Source of the DNA: Streptomyces xinghaiensis S187
GTDB lineage: Bacteria > Actinomycetota > Actinomycetes > Streptomycetales > Streptomycetaceae
Direction of reading: 5' to 3'
Length of the DNA: 64,000 bases
Assembly (NCBI RefSeq): GCF_000220705.2
Contig: NZ_CP023202.1
Location: 3,410,001 to 3,474,000 of the forward strand
Shown piece by piece: positions 8,930-17,322 of the stretch. Both the position numbers and the translations under genes were made by a program. A model generated the notes under the pieces. It did not search any database, was not told where the DNA came from, and worked only from the letters and a program-made list of their open reading frames with translations. Positions within the stretch are counted from its first letter, which is position 1. Each line of letters starts with the position of its first letter.

Positions 8930-10288
8930 ATGACCGGAGAAGCGCCGTCACAGGACGTCCTCACCACCGATCTCTACGAGGCGACCATGTGCCTCGCGTA
9001 TCTGCGCGAGGGCATGACCGGCGAGGCCACCTTCAGCCTGTTCGTCCGCAAGCTCCCGTCCGGCCGCGGCTTCCTGGTCGCCGCGGGCCTCGAACCGGCG
9101 CTCGACCACCTGGCCCGGCTCCGGGTCGGCCCCGCCGAGACGACGGCCTTCGCGGCGGCGATGCACCGGCCCGCCGAGGAGCTGGAGGCGATGAACGGCC
9201 TGGAGTTCCGCGGCGAGGTCCGCGCCGTCCCCGAGGGCCGGATCGTGCTGGCCGGCGAGCCGCTGCTGGAGGTCACCGCCCCGCTCCCGCAGGCCCAGCT
9301 CGCGGAGACCATCCTGCTCAACCAGGTCAGCCACCAGACGGCGGTCGCCTCCAAGACGGCCCGCTGCGTCCTCGCCGCCCGCGGCCGCCCGGTCGTGGAC
9401 TTCGCGCTGCGCCGGACCCACGGCACCGAGGCCGGTCACGCCATGGCCCGGCTGAGCGCCCTCACCGGCTTCGCCGGGACCAGCGACGTCGCCGCCGCCC
9501 GCGCCTTCGGCCTGCGGGCCGTCGGCACCATGGCGCACTCGTACATCGAGGCGTACGAGGACGAGGAGGCCGCCTTCCGGGCCTTCGCCCGCACCCACCC
9601 CGGGCCGGTCACCCTGCTGGTGGACACCTACGACACCGAGGAGGGCGTCCACGCGGCGGCCCGCGTCCTGCACGACCTCGGCTACGGACCCGGCTGCGCG
9701 GTCCGCCTCGACAGCGGGGACCTGGGCGAACTGGCCGTCCGCTCCCGGCACATCCTCGACACGGCCGGGCTGCCCGAGGTGCGGATCACCGCCAGCGGGG
9801 GCCTGGACGAGTACGAGATCGACCGGCTGGTGGCCTCGGGCGCCCCGATCGACACCTACGCGGTCGGCACCCGGGCGGGCGTCTCCGCCGACGCCCCGTA
9901 CCTGGACTCCGCCTACAAGCTGGTCTCCTACGACGGCCGCCCGGTGATGAAACTGTCCAGCCGGAAGGTCACCCGGCCGGCGGCCAAGCAGGTCTTCCGC
10001 CGCCCCGGCCTGCGGGACACGATCGCGCTCCGGGACGAGCCGGTGCCGCCGGGCGCCGAACCGCTGCTGGAGACCGTGATGACCGGCGGGCGGCGCACCG
10101 CCCCGGCGGCCCCGCTCGACGCCGCCCGGCGCCGCTTCGAGGCCGATCTGGCCGAACTCCCGGACGCCGCACGGAGGATCAGGGATCCGCGGGCCCCGGA
10201 GGCCGGGGTGTCCGAGGCGCTCGCCCGGCTCACCGAGGAGGTCCGCCGGCGGATCGAGACCCGCGTCCTGGGCACACCGGGCCGCTGA
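8930..10288 (+). CDS. pncB: Nicotinate phosphoribosyltransferase
   Basis: A 452-residue type II nicotinate phosphoribosyltransferase, the first step of NAD salvage (nicotinate plus PRPP to nicotinate mononucleotide, with ATP). Supporting blocks: N-terminal TDLYEATMCLAYL; central FALRRTHGTEAGHAMARLSALTGFAGTSDV; the phosphate-binding region VRLDSGDLGEL; and YAVGTRAGVSADAPYLDSAYKLV near the C-terminal third. The ribosome site before the ATG is weak. It follows the SDR gene after 111 bases. Confidence 0.93.
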   Translation: MTGEAPSQDVLTTDLYEATMCLAYLREGMTGEATFSLFVRKLPSGRGFLVAAGLEPALDHLARLRVGPAETTAFAAAMHRPAEELEAMNGLEFRGEVRAVPEGRIVLAGEPLLEVTAPLPQAQLAETILLNQVSHQTAVASKTARCVLAARGRPVVDFALRRTHGTEAGHAMARLSALTGFAGTSDVAAARAFGLRAVGTMAHSYIEAYEDEEAAFRAFARTHPGPVTLLVDTYDTEEGVHAAARVLHDLGYGPGCAVRLDSGDLGELAVRSRHILDTAGLPEVRITASGGLDEYEIDRLVASGAPIDTYAVGTRAGVSADAPYLDSAYKLVSYDGRPVMKLSSRKVTRPAAKQVFRRPGLRDTIALRDEPVPPGAEPLLETVMTGGRRTAPAAPLDAARRRFEADLAELPDAARRIRDPRAPEAGVSEALARLTEEVRRRIETRVLGTPGR

Positions 10289-10383
10289 AACCCACCCTGC
10301 CCACCGCGGCCGCGGCGGCCGCGCCGCGGCCCCGGTGGCGCCCGCGCCCGGAGCCCGCCCCGGCCGTCCCGCCGTCCCGGCCC

Positions 10384-10429
10384 GGGAGTTCAAGCCCGGA
10401 GGCGCCCAGGCCAGGGAGTTCAGGCCCGG
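10384..10429. repeat. Imperfect 16-bp direct repeat
   Basis: GGGAGTTCAAGCCCGG (10384-10399) and GGGAGTTCAGGCCCGG (10414-10429) differ at one base and lie 30 bp apart between the convergent pncB and DUF1918 genes. Role unknown. Confidence 0.6.
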
Positions 10430-10433
10430 GGGA

Positions 10434-10649
10434 TCAGGACCGGCGGTCCGGTCCGCCCTCGTGGTGCAGATGACGGATGTGCGCGTCGGGCCCCGGGAAG
10501 ACCACCGTCACCCGGCCGGTGTCCGACCAGCGCACGTCGTACGGAGGAGTGCCGTCGGCGTGGTGCAGTCCGACGATCTCGCCGTCGCGCCGGGCGCCGC
10601 CCGTCGTTCCGCTCTCCACTACGATCTGGTCGCCGAGCTGTGCCTGCAT
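10434..10649 (-). CDS. DUF1918 domain protein
   Basis: A 71-residue small protein that is almost entirely one DUF1918 domain. It starts MQAQLGDQIVVES and has DGTPPYDVRW followed by FPGPDA, the family signature; this is a small beta-barrel fold common in actinobacteria. The ATG at 10649 is preceded by GGTGAGG with good spacing. A far longer open frame through this start (to 12521) is antisense to the aminopeptidase and is not coding. Function is unknown. Confidence 0.85.
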   Translation of the reverse strand: MQAQLGDQIVVESGTTGGARRDGEIVGLHHADGTPPYDVRWSDTGRVTVVFPGPDAHIRHLHHEGGPDRRS

Positions 10650-10961
10650 CGTCCTCACCGCTCTCTGCCGGAGCTTCCGCCTCCAGCCTGGCACGCCCGC
10701 GCGGAGAGGGCACGGTGGCGGACGGAGCGGCCGTCGCCGGGCCGCCCGGCGGCTCCCGTCCGCCGCACCCGTCCGGCGGGCCCGGATGCCGGACGTGAAA
10801 ATTCGAGGTGAAAACGTCGCGGCCGTTCCCAGCGGCCGCCCGCATCCCTTAACTTTCCCTTCCACACCGACTGTTCGCATCACGGACTTGCTCCACCGGA
10901 TGCCGGACAGCCGTCGCCGACCGCCCCCCATCGGCCCAGCCCTCTGCCGGAAGGAACCTCC

Positions 10962-12518
10962 GTGGATGTCCGCCACCCGCGCCGGGCGATAGCGGCCATA
11001 GCCGCCGCCGCGCTCGCCACTCCGCTGCTGCTGGCCTCGGCCGGCCCGGCCACCGCCCACCCGGACCCGGCCCACCGGGCCGCCAAGCTCGCCAAGAAGC
11101 TGGTCAAGCGCTCCTCCGCCGAGAACGCCCACCGCCACCTGGAGAGATTCCAGGCCATCGCCGACTCCACCGGCGGCCACCGCGCCGCCGGTTCGCTCGG
11201 CTACGACGCCTCCGCCGCCTACGTCTACAAGCTGCTCAAGAAGGCCGGTTACGAGGTCGCCTACGACGACTTCACGTTCGTCTACACCGAGACGCTCGCC
11301 GAGAAGCTCTCCGTGGTCTCGCCGGAGGCGCGGGACATCGAGGTCTCGGCGATGACCTACACCACCAGCACCCCGGAGGGCGGCATCACGGCGCCCGTCG
11401 CCGCCGCGCCGGTGGACGAGAACGGCACCAGCGGCTGCGACGCCGCCGACTACGCCGGCCAGACCTTCACCGGGAAGATCGCGCTCGTCAAGCGCGGCGG
11501 CTGCACCTTCGCCCAGAAGCAGGCCACGGCCGCCGACGCCGGAGCCGTCGGGGCGATCATCTACAACAACACCGACGGTTCCCTCGCCGGAACCCTCGGC
11601 GCCGCCGACGCCGGCCGCATCCCCACCGGCGGCATCACCCAGGAGGCCGGTGAGGCCCTCGCCGCCGAGGCCGCCGAGGGCGAGGTGACCGTCTCCTACG
11701 AGATCCGGGCCCTCCAGGAGGAGCGCACCACCCGCAACGTCATCGCGGAGACCCGCGGCGGCAGGGCCGACCGCACGGTGATGCTCGGCGCCCACCTCGA
11801 CTCCGTCGCCAAGGGGCCCGGCATCAACGACAACGGCTCCGGCTCGGCCGGCCTGCTGGAGGTGGCGCTGCAACTGGCGAAGTCCCACGCCAAGCCCGCC
11901 AACAAGGTGCGCTTCGCCTGGTGGTCGGCCGAGGAGCTGGGCCTGCAGGGCGCCGAGAACTACGTCGCCGACCTGACCGAGGCGCAGCGCGAGCAGATCG
12001 AGCTCTACCTCAACTTCGACATGATCGCCTCGCCCAACTACGGCCTCTTCGTCTACGACGGCGACGACTCCGACGCCGTGGGCGCCGGCCCCGGCCCCGA
12101 GGGGTCGGCCCAGATCGAGCGCCAGATCACCGACTTCCTGGACCGCCGCGGCACGCCGCACGCGGGCACGGACTTCACCGGGCGCTCGGACTACGGGCCC
12201 TTCATCGAGGCGGGCATCCCCTCGGGCGGAACCTTCACCGGCGCCGAGGGCGTCAAGACGGAGCAGCAGGCCGAGCTGTTCGGCGGGCAGGCGGGCGTCG
12301 CGTACGACCCGTGCTACCACGAGGCGTGTGACGACCTGTCGAACATCAGCATGGAGGCGTTCGACGTCAACATCGACGTGATCGCCAACGCCGTCGGCAC
12401 CTACGCCCACGACCTGCGCTCCCTCACCGAGCCGGTGGAGTCCGTCCCCACCGACGGTGACGCGGGCAGCGGCGGCGGTCTGCACGATGGCCACACCCAC
12501 GAGCGGCCCACCGAGTAA
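10962..12518 (+). CDS. Secreted M28 zinc aminopeptidase with PA domain
   Basis: A 518-residue secreted aminopeptidase of family M28, like the Streptomyces griseus aminopeptidase but with a protease-associated (PA) domain inserted. Signal peptide residues 1-32 end in ATA before HPDP. The PA domain is about residues 140-235 (KIALVKRGGCTFAQK). Zinc ligands are visible: His278 in LGAHLDSV, Asp in INDNGSGSAG, the Glu pair in WWSAEELG, Asp in NFDMIASPN and His in CYHEACDD. The GTG start at 10962 has AAGGAA upstream. The final 30 residues are Gly/His-rich. The 312 bases before it hold an AT-rich patch (10795-10860) but no promoter I can call with confidence. Confidence 0.92.
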   Translation: MDVRHPRRAIAAIAAAALATPLLLASAGPATAHPDPAHRAAKLAKKLVKRSSAENAHRHLERFQAIADSTGGHRAAGSLGYDASAAYVYKLLKKAGYEVAYDDFTFVYTETLAEKLSVVSPEARDIEVSAMTYTTSTPEGGITAPVAAAPVDENGTSGCDAADYAGQTFTGKIALVKRGGCTFAQKQATAADAGAVGAIIYNNTDGSLAGTLGAADAGRIPTGGITQEAGEALAAEAAEGEVTVSYEIRALQEERTTRNVIAETRGGRADRTVMLGAHLDSVAKGPGINDNGSGSAGLLEVALQLAKSHAKPANKVRFAWWSAEELGLQGAENYVADLTEAQREQIELYLNFDMIASPNYGLFVYDGDDSDAVGAGPGPEGSAQIERQITDFLDRRGTPHAGTDFTGRSDYGPFIEAGIPSGGTFTGAEGVKTEQQAELFGGQAGVAYDPCYHEACDDLSNISMEAFDVNIDVIANAVGTYAHDLRSLTEPVESVPTDGDAGSGGGLHDGHTHERPTE

Positions 12519-12567
12519 CACCGGGCGGAACCGAGGAGTACCCCAGCCGTCTCCCCACCCGGGTGAC

Positions 12568-12600
12568 CGCGGGTGCCGGGCCCTCCGCCCGGCGCCCGCG
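12568..12600 (+). terminator. Hairpin terminator after aminopeptidase
   Basis: 13-bp stem (12568-12580 with 12588-12600) with one G-U pair and a 7-base loop, located 50 bases after the aminopeptidase stop. There is no T-run, as is usual in Streptomyces. Confidence 0.6.
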
Positions 12601-12691
12601 GCGCACGCGCGGGCGCCCCGGGCCGGGCCGCCGCGGATCGCCCGGCGCTCCGAGGCTGCGCCCGGAGTGCCCGGCCCGGTAGGCTTTCCGT

Positions 12692-12988
12692 GTGATCTTC
12701 AAGCGCATCGGAAACGGGCGGCCGTACCCGGACCACGGCCGGGACAGCACCCGCCAGTGGGCGGACGTGGCTCCCCGCCCGGTCCGCCTCGACCAGTTGG
12801 TGACGACCAAGGGGCAGCTCGACCTGGAGACGCTCCTGGCCGAGGACTCCACCTTCTACGGCGATCTCTTCGCCCACGTCGTGAAATGGCAGGGCGATCT
12901 GTATCTGGAGGACGGGCTGCACCGCGCGGTCCGCGCCGCGCTCCAGCAGCGCCAGGTGCTCCACGCCCGCGTGCTCGACCTGGGCTGA
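12692..12988 (+). CDS. Conserved small protein (VapB-antitoxin-like annotation)
   Basis: A 98-residue protein beginning VIFKRIGNGRPYPDHG with later blocks LVTTKGQLDLETLLAED and DLYLEDGLHRAVRAALQQR. I recall nearly identical Streptomyces proteins being labelled VapB-family antitoxin. No PIN-domain VapC toxin, nor any other toxin candidate, lies beside it, so a toxin-antitoxin role is not supported here. The GTG start at 12692 follows the sequence TAGGCT (12680-12685), a good -10 about 7 bases upstream, so the message may be leaderless. The next gene (LytR_C) follows after 94 bases on the same strand. Confidence 0.75.
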   Translation: MIFKRIGNGRPYPDHGRDSTRQWADVAPRPVRLDQLVTTKGQLDLETLLAEDSTFYGDLFAHVVKWQGDLYLEDGLHRAVRAALQQRQVLHARVLDLG

Positions 12989-13082
12989 GCCCGGCCCGCC
13001 TGTTGCCCCTTTCGGGTTGAGGGGCCCGCCACACATTGATCCTTTAGTAGGCAGAAATGACAGCCCGCACTACGCTGCGCCC

Positions 13083-13730
13083 ATGAGCATGCTCACTCCT
13101 CCCGGCATGGGCGGGAAGTACCGCATCACGGGCAACCGTTACCCCCGTATGCGCAGGCCGCGGCACCGCCGCGTCGTTCTCGCGGCGATCGGCGCCACCG
13201 CGGCCGTCGCCCTCATCGGGTGGGGCACGCTCCAGGTCGTCGACATCTTCACGGGCGCCGGCGGCAAGGCCCGCGCGGCCGCCGGCAACAAGAACTGCGC
13301 GGTGAGCCGCCAGGCGAGCGCCTCCCCCGCGCCGAAGCCGAGGGTGCTGCCGAAACCGGGCGAGATCACGGTCAACGTCTACAACGCCACCACCCGCGCC
13401 GGGCTGGCCAAGAAGACGGCCAAGGCGCTGGAGAAGCGCGGCTTCACGATCGGCGAGGTGGACAACGCCCCGGCCGCGTACGACAAGAAGGTCGAGGACA
13501 CCGCGCTGCTGCTGGGCGCGCCCGCGGCGGAGAAGGGCGCGTTCGAGGTGCTCGGCGCCCACGTCACCGATTCCCGCTCGAAGCAGGAGAAGAGCCGCAA
13601 GAAGCCGGCCGAGGTCGACTTCATCATCGGCAAGGCCTTCACCGGGCTGGCGCCGGAGAAGCAGGCCGTCGAGACCGTCACCGCCCTGGTCAGCCCCTCG
13701 CCCAGCCCCTCCGCCACCCCGAAGTGCTGA
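13083..13730 (+). CDS. LytR_C domain membrane protein
   Basis: A 215-residue protein with a basic cytoplasmic N-terminus, one transmembrane helix (about residues 30-52, VVLAAIGATAAVALIGWGTLQVV), then a LytR C-terminal (LytR_C) domain at about residues 95-190 (ITVNVYNATTRAGLAKKTAKALEKRGF). It lacks the LytR-CpsA-Psr catalytic domain. The tail is Ser/Pro-rich and ends in Cys. The family is linked to the cell envelope. The ATG at 13083 is chosen over an upstream in-frame start at 13017 that adds unrelated residues. Confidence 0.82.
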   Translation: MSMLTPPGMGGKYRITGNRYPRMRRPRHRRVVLAAIGATAAVALIGWGTLQVVDIFTGAGGKARAAAGNKNCAVSRQASASPAPKPRVLPKPGEITVNVYNATTRAGLAKKTAKALEKRGFTIGEVDNAPAAYDKKVEDTALLLGAPAAEKGAFEVLGAHVTDSRSKQEKSRKKPAEVDFIIGKAFTGLAPEKQAVETVTALVSPSPSPSATPKC

Positions 13731-13746
13731 ACGGGCCGCCGCCGGA

Positions 13747-13790
13747 CGCGGCGGAGCCCGCCACCCCGTGAGGTGACGGGCTCCGCCGCG
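13747..13790. terminator. Bidirectional terminator between LytR_C and upp
   Basis: A perfect 14-bp stem (13747-13760 with 13777-13790) and additional inner pairing (CACC/GGTG) around a short loop, placed between two convergent stops. Confidence 0.8.
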
Positions 13791-13802
13791 TGGGTTTGGT
13801 GA

Positions 13803-14438
13803 TCAGCCCGCGGTGCCGTACATGCGGTCCCCCGCGTCGCCGAGGCCGGGCACGATGTAGCCGTGCTCGTTCAGCCGCTCGTCCACCGCGGCCGTCACGA
13901 CCGTGACCGGGGCGCCGTCCAGCTCCCGCTCCATCAGCTTCACGCCCTCGGGCGCCGCCAGCAGGCAGAGGGCGGTGACGTCGTCCGCGCCCCGGGTGAT
14001 CAGCTCGTTGATCGCCGCGATGAGGGTGCCGCCGGTCGCCAGCATCGGGTCGAGGACGTAGACCTGGCGCCCGGAGAGGTCGTCCGGCATCCGGGTCGCG
14101 TAGGTCGAGGCCTGCAGCGTCTCCTCGTTGCGGAGCATGCCGAGGAAACCCACCTCGGCGGTGGGCAGCAGCCGCACCATGCCCTCCAGCATCCCCAGCC
14201 CGGCCCGGAGGATCGGCACCACCAGGGGGCGCGGATGGGAGAGCCGTACCCCGGTGGTCGCGGTCACCGGGGTCTCGATGCCGGCCTGTTCCGTGCGCAC
14301 ATCACGGGTGGCCTCGTACGCGAGCAGGGTCACCAGTTCGTCGGCGAGCCGCCGGAAGGTGGGGGAGTCGGTGCGCTTGTCGCGCAGTGTGGTGAGTTTG
14401 TGCGCCACCAGCGGGTGGTCGACGACGTGGATCCGCAT
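13803..14438 (-). CDS. upp: Uracil phosphoribosyltransferase
   Basis: A 211-residue UPRTase that converts uracil and PRPP to UMP in pyrimidine salvage. Key blocks: RLSHPRPLVVPILRAGLGM; the PRPP-binding loop VLDPMLATGGTLIAAI; and the uracil-binding C-terminus YIVPGLGDAGDRMYGT. Length is typical. The start at 14438 gives the canonical MRIHVVDHPLVAHKLTTLRD; no ribosome site precedes it, and a good -10 hexamer sits so that transcription would begin at the A of ATG. Confidence 0.95.
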   Translation of the reverse strand: MRIHVVDHPLVAHKLTTLRDKRTDSPTFRRLADELVTLLAYEATRDVRTEQAGIETPVTATTGVRLSHPRPLVVPILRAGLGMLEGMVRLLPTAEVGFLGMLRNEETLQASTYATRMPDDLSGRQVYVLDPMLATGGTLIAAINELITRGADDVTALCLLAAPEGVKLMERELDGAPVTVVTAAVDERLNEHGYIVPGLGDAGDRMYGTAG

Positions 14439-14445
14439 GGCACCG

Positions 14446-14451
14446 ACACTA
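14446..14451 (-). promoter_or_regulatory. -10 box of a likely leaderless upp promoter
   Basis: On the minus strand TAGTGT is followed by 7 bases and then the upp ATG. This spacing places the transcription start at the start codon, consistent with the lack of a Shine-Dalgarno sequence. No convincing -35 was found. Confidence 0.5.
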
Positions 14452-14632
14452 ACCGCTCCCCGGCCGGGCGTGCGCCGCGCGGGCCCCCGGCGCACGCCCG
14501 GCCCGCCCGCCCGCGTCCGGTCGCATCAATATCCGCGCGCGGGGAAAGTGGGAGGAATACCCCCGGGCCACGGGGCCCGGGACCGGCACCGCCGTCCGGG
14601 CGGTGCCGCGAGCGGATGGGGATGGTGTCTGC

Positions 14633-14830
14633 ATGGCGGACCGCGACCGGGGAACCGACGAGGCCTCGCCCGCGACCGCGGCGGAGTCCGCCGCGGAGCG
14701 GCGCCGGCGCCGTGCCCAGTTCCTGCGCGAACTCCACGAGGCCCGGGAGCTCCGCGACCGGGTGCAGCCGCGGCGCGCCCGCGCCGCCCGGATGCGCCAG
14801 CAGATGCGGATGCGCACCTTCCGCTGGTGA
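14633..14830 (+). CDS. Small basic conserved protein
   Basis: A 65-residue, highly charged protein: an acidic/Ala-rich N-terminus followed by a continuous Arg/Glu-rich helix (RRRRAQFLRELHEARELRDR) and an ending MRMRTFRW. I recall close relatives encoded next to upp/tadA in other Streptomyces. It has no recognised domain; the long amphipathic basic helix could bind nucleic acid or a partner. It is divergent from upp. Confidence 0.65.
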   Translation: MADRDRGTDEASPATAAESAAERRRRRAQFLRELHEARELRDRVQPRRARAARMRQQMRMRTFRW

Positions 14831-15061
14831 GCGGAGCCGGACACGCCGCCGGCGGCCCTTCCCCTCTTGGCATTTCAGGGCAGCCCCGAACCGTCTCGAT
14901 CAGGCTCGATAAGAGACCGATCACAGGACTGGTACACGACGCACAGTCGAAGACCTCTCACAATGGCGTTGTTTCTGCCACGATTCCGAGTGGACGGGAC
15001 AGCGGAACAGCCGCGCCCGGTACGGCCCCGGCACACGCCTATGACCAGTGGGAGAGTCACG

Positions 15062-15571
15062 GTGTACTTCGCCGCACTGCTCGCGCGCACCGAAGACGGG
15101 TGGGAAGCGAGCGACACAGAGCTCGACGATGTGGAGTCCCTGGCCGATCTGATGGATCTGGCCCGAGGGGCATCGACCGACGACGACACGGTGATCGCCT
15201 TCATCGAGCAGGAGGACGCCTGGTTCGGCCTCCTGCGGGTCGACGGCGAAGAGGATCCGCGCATCTTCATCTCCGACGGGGCGGCCGCCGCCCGCAGCTC
15301 GTACGGCGAGATCATGCTCACCGACGAACTGCTCGGCAGGGACCCGGACGACCTCGACGACCTGGTCGACCTCGACGGCACCGAGGACGGCGAGCCGGAC
15401 GACGACGAGGAGACCGCCGACGACGGCGTGCCCCCCGGCCCGATCGGGGACTCGCTGATCCTCGACGACCTCGGGATGCCCGAGAGCGAACTGCTCGCCC
15501 TGGACGCGGACGCGCTCAGCTCGATCGCCGACGCGCTCGGCTGCGTGGACGTCCTGGAAGCGGTCCGCTGA
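15062..15571 (+). CDS. tRNA adenosine deaminase-associated protein
   Basis: A 169-residue acidic protein that matches the family always found next to tadA in actinobacteria (start VYFAALLARTEDGWEASDTELDDV). It has an Asp/Glu-rich middle (about residues 98-125) and a short conserved C-terminus (DALGCVDVLEAVR). The GTG at 15062 with GGGAGAG upstream is preferred; the frame stays open to 14867 without similarity. Its exact role is unknown; adjacency to tadA suggests it assists the deaminase. Confidence 0.82.
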   Translation: MYFAALLARTEDGWEASDTELDDVESLADLMDLARGASTDDDTVIAFIEQEDAWFGLLRVDGEEDPRIFISDGAAAARSSYGEIMLTDELLGRDPDDLDDLVDLDGTEDGEPDDDEETADDGVPPGPIGDSLILDDLGMPESELLALDADALSSIADALGCVDVLEAVR

Positions 15572-15608
15572 GGAGCGGCCCGCCCCGCCCCTGCCCGACA
15601 CTGTCCCC

Positions 15609-16145
15609 ATGGACCCCACCCCCTCCCCGGCCGTCCGGACCGGACGCCCCGGCCCGGACGGCCGCCCCGAGCCCCCGCACGACCCGGTACGGGACCGCTG
15701 GCGGCCCGCCATGCGCCTGGCCCTGGCCGAGGCCGCCCGTGCGCCGGAGACGGGTGACGTCCCGGTGGGCGCCGTCGTCCTCGGCCCGGACGGGGCCGTA
15801 CTCGGCCGCGGCCGCAACGAGAGGGAGGCGGCCGGCGACCCGACGGCGCACGCCGAGGTGCTCGCGCTCCGCGAGGCGGCCCGCGCCCGCGGGGAGTGGC
15901 GGCTGTCCGGCTGCACCCTCGTGGTGACCCTGGAGCCCTGCACCATGTGCGCCGGCGCCGCCGTCCTCTCCCGCGTCGACCGGATCGTGTACGGGGCGCC
16001 CGACGCCAAGGCGGGCGCGGCCGGGTCGCTCTGGGACGTCGTACGGGACCGCCGGCTCAACCACCGCCCGGAGGTGATCGCCGGGGTGCTCACCGAGGAG
16101 TGCGCCGCCCCGCTGACCCGCTTCTTCCGGGGCGGAGAGCCCTGA
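15609..16145 (+). CDS. tadA: tRNA-specific adenosine deaminase
   Basis: A 178-residue zinc deaminase that converts A34 to inosine in tRNA-Arg(ACG), letting one tRNA read CGU/CGC/CGA; that tRNA is encoded at 26.3 kb in this window. The zinc site is HAE (catalytic Glu) followed by PCTMC, in the order expected for cytidine-deaminase-fold enzymes. The N-terminal 30 residues are a Pro-rich extension compared with E. coli TadA. It starts 37 bases after the associated-protein gene. Confidence 0.93.
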   Translation: MDPTPSPAVRTGRPGPDGRPEPPHDPVRDRWRPAMRLALAEAARAPETGDVPVGAVVLGPDGAVLGRGRNEREAAGDPTAHAEVLALREAARARGEWRLSGCTLVVTLEPCTMCAGAAVLSRVDRIVYGAPDAKAGAAGSLWDVVRDRRLNHRPEVIAGVLTEECAAPLTRFFRGGEP

Positions 16146-16180
16146 CGGGCCCGTCCCGCCCGCCGCACGGGGAACCGGAT

Positions 16181-16209
16181 TTCGATCCCGGGGCCGCCTC
16201 CGCTAAGCT
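16181..16209 (+). promoter_or_regulatory. Promoter of tRNA-Ser(CGA)
   Basis: TTCGAT (16181-16186) and TAAGCT (16204-16209) are spaced by 17 bases, with the mature tRNA beginning 8 bases after the -10. The -35 is a partial match to TTGACA. Confidence 0.5.
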
Positions 16210-16216
16210 CTCTCCC

Positions 16217-16301
16217 GGTAGCGTGTCCGAGCGGCCGAAGGAGCTCGCCTCGAAAGCGAGTGTGGCGCAAGTCACCGAGGGTTCAAATCCCTCCGCTACC
16301 G
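16217..16301 (+). tRNA. tRNA-Ser(CGA)
   Basis: Class II cloverleaf: acceptor stem GGTAGCG/CGCTACC, anticodon stem CTCGC/GCGAG with loop CTCGAAA (anticodon CGA, reads UCG), a long variable arm, and a T-loop GTTCAAATCC. Discriminator G at 16301; CCA is not encoded. Confidence 0.97.
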
Positions 16302-16306
16302 CTCTT

Positions 16307-16343
16307 CGCGAAGGGCCCCGCCGATCCGGCGGGGCCCTTCGCG
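16307..16343 (+). terminator. Terminator of tRNA-Ser(CGA)
   Basis: A perfect 17-bp stem (16307-16323 with 16327-16343) around a 3-base loop, starting 6 bases after the tRNA. Confidence 0.88.
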
Positions 16344-16514
16344 CGTCCCGTTCCGGCCCTCTCCGCGCCCGTGGGTATCCGCAGGCCACCGGCCCATTGC
16401 CCGGAGCCGCAAGATCGCCGTACGCTCTGGCCCCGCACCGGCGTTCGGGCGCTAGACTCACGCGACTGCTCAGGGGGCAGCACGCTCGGCACCGGGGCAG
16501 GGAGGCGGTTCGTC

Positions 16515-16679
16515 ATGGCACAGGCGAAGAAGATCGGGATGTACCTGCTCATCGTCTTCGTGCTGTACACGATCATCACCTCCCCCGACCGGGCCGGTGA
16601 GCTCGTCCAGATAGGCTTCGACGGCATATCCACCGCCGCCCAGGGCGTCGGTGAGTTCATGTCCCGGCTGGTCAACTGA
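16515..16679 (+). CDS. Small single-helix membrane protein
   Basis: A 54-residue protein with one hydrophobic helix at residues 7-24 (IGMYLLIVFVLYTIITSP) and an amphipathic C-terminal half (GELVQIGFDGISTAAQGVGE). It has a good ribosome site (GGGAGG) and a plausible -10 (TAGACT, 16453-16458). No named family is recognised. The sequence looks under coding constraint, with strong third-position GC. Confidence 0.65.
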   Translation: MAQAKKIGMYLLIVFVLYTIITSPDRAGELVQIGFDGISTAAQGVGEFMSRLVN

Positions 16680-16754
16680 GCCGGACGGTACCCGGCCGGG
16701 GCCCCCGCCCGCCCCGTGAGCCCTGTGCCCTGTGAGCCCCGCGAGGAGCGTCCC

Positions 16755-17048
16755 GTGATCCGCCATCTGGTCCTTTTCAAACTGAACGAGGGCGTGCGGC
16801 GCGACGACCCGCGCGCCGTGGCCGGCGCCGAGGCGTTCCGGGAGCTCGGCGGAGTGATCCCGGAGCTGGAGTTCTGGGAGTGCGCCTGGAACATCGCCGA
16901 CCGGCCCATCGCCTACGACTTCGCCATCAACTCCGCCGTGGCCGACGCGGACGCCCTGCGGCGCTACCTCGAACACCCGGCGCACCAGGCCGCCGCGGCA
17001 ATGTGGCGTGAGTTCGCCACCTGGGTGATCGCCGACTACGAGTTCTGA
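16755..17048 (+). CDS. Dabb family stress-responsive alpha/beta-barrel protein
   Basis: A 97-residue ferredoxin-like dimeric alpha-beta barrel (Dabb/Stress-responsive) protein: VIRHLVLFKLNEGV at the N-terminus, a central FAINSAVADADALRRYLEHPAHQ, and WVIADYEF at the end. The GTG at 16755 is preceded by GAGGAG. Members are small monooxygenase-like or structural proteins; no substrate can be assigned. Confidence 0.85.
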   Translation: MIRHLVLFKLNEGVRRDDPRAVAGAEAFRELGGVIPELEFWECAWNIADRPIAYDFAINSAVADADALRRYLEHPAHQAAAAMWREFATWVIADYEF

Positions 17049-17065
17049 GCCCGGCTCCGGCCGCG

Positions 17066-17100
17066 GGCGGCCCCTCACCCACCCCGGGTGAGGGGCCGCC
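17066..17100 (+). terminator. Terminator after Dabb gene
   Basis: A perfect 15-bp stem (17066-17080 with 17086-17100) with a 5-base loop, 18 bases after the stop codon. Confidence 0.85.
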
Positions 17101-17322
17101 GCCGTACCCGGGCCGGCCCCGAACACCCCCGGGGCGCGCCCGTGAGCGGCCGGGAACCGCCCGGGCGGCCGCTCCGCGCGGCGCTTCCGCGCGCTCCTCA
17201 CGGGCCGCGCCGACGGCCCAACTTGCCACGGACACGGCAGTATCCGGTGCTTGCACACGACGCGCATGTCTTGTGATGCTATGACCGCTTTTGCCGGATG
17301 ATGAACTCTGTGAAGGGGTGGC

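Noticed and set aside
10434..12521. 695-codon minus-strand frame over the aminopeptidase
   Set aside because: Only the last 71 codons (DUF1918) are real; the rest is antisense filler.
12692..12988. Type II toxin-antitoxin module
   Set aside because: No PIN-domain or other toxin gene lies on either side; only the antitoxin-like label from memory supports it.
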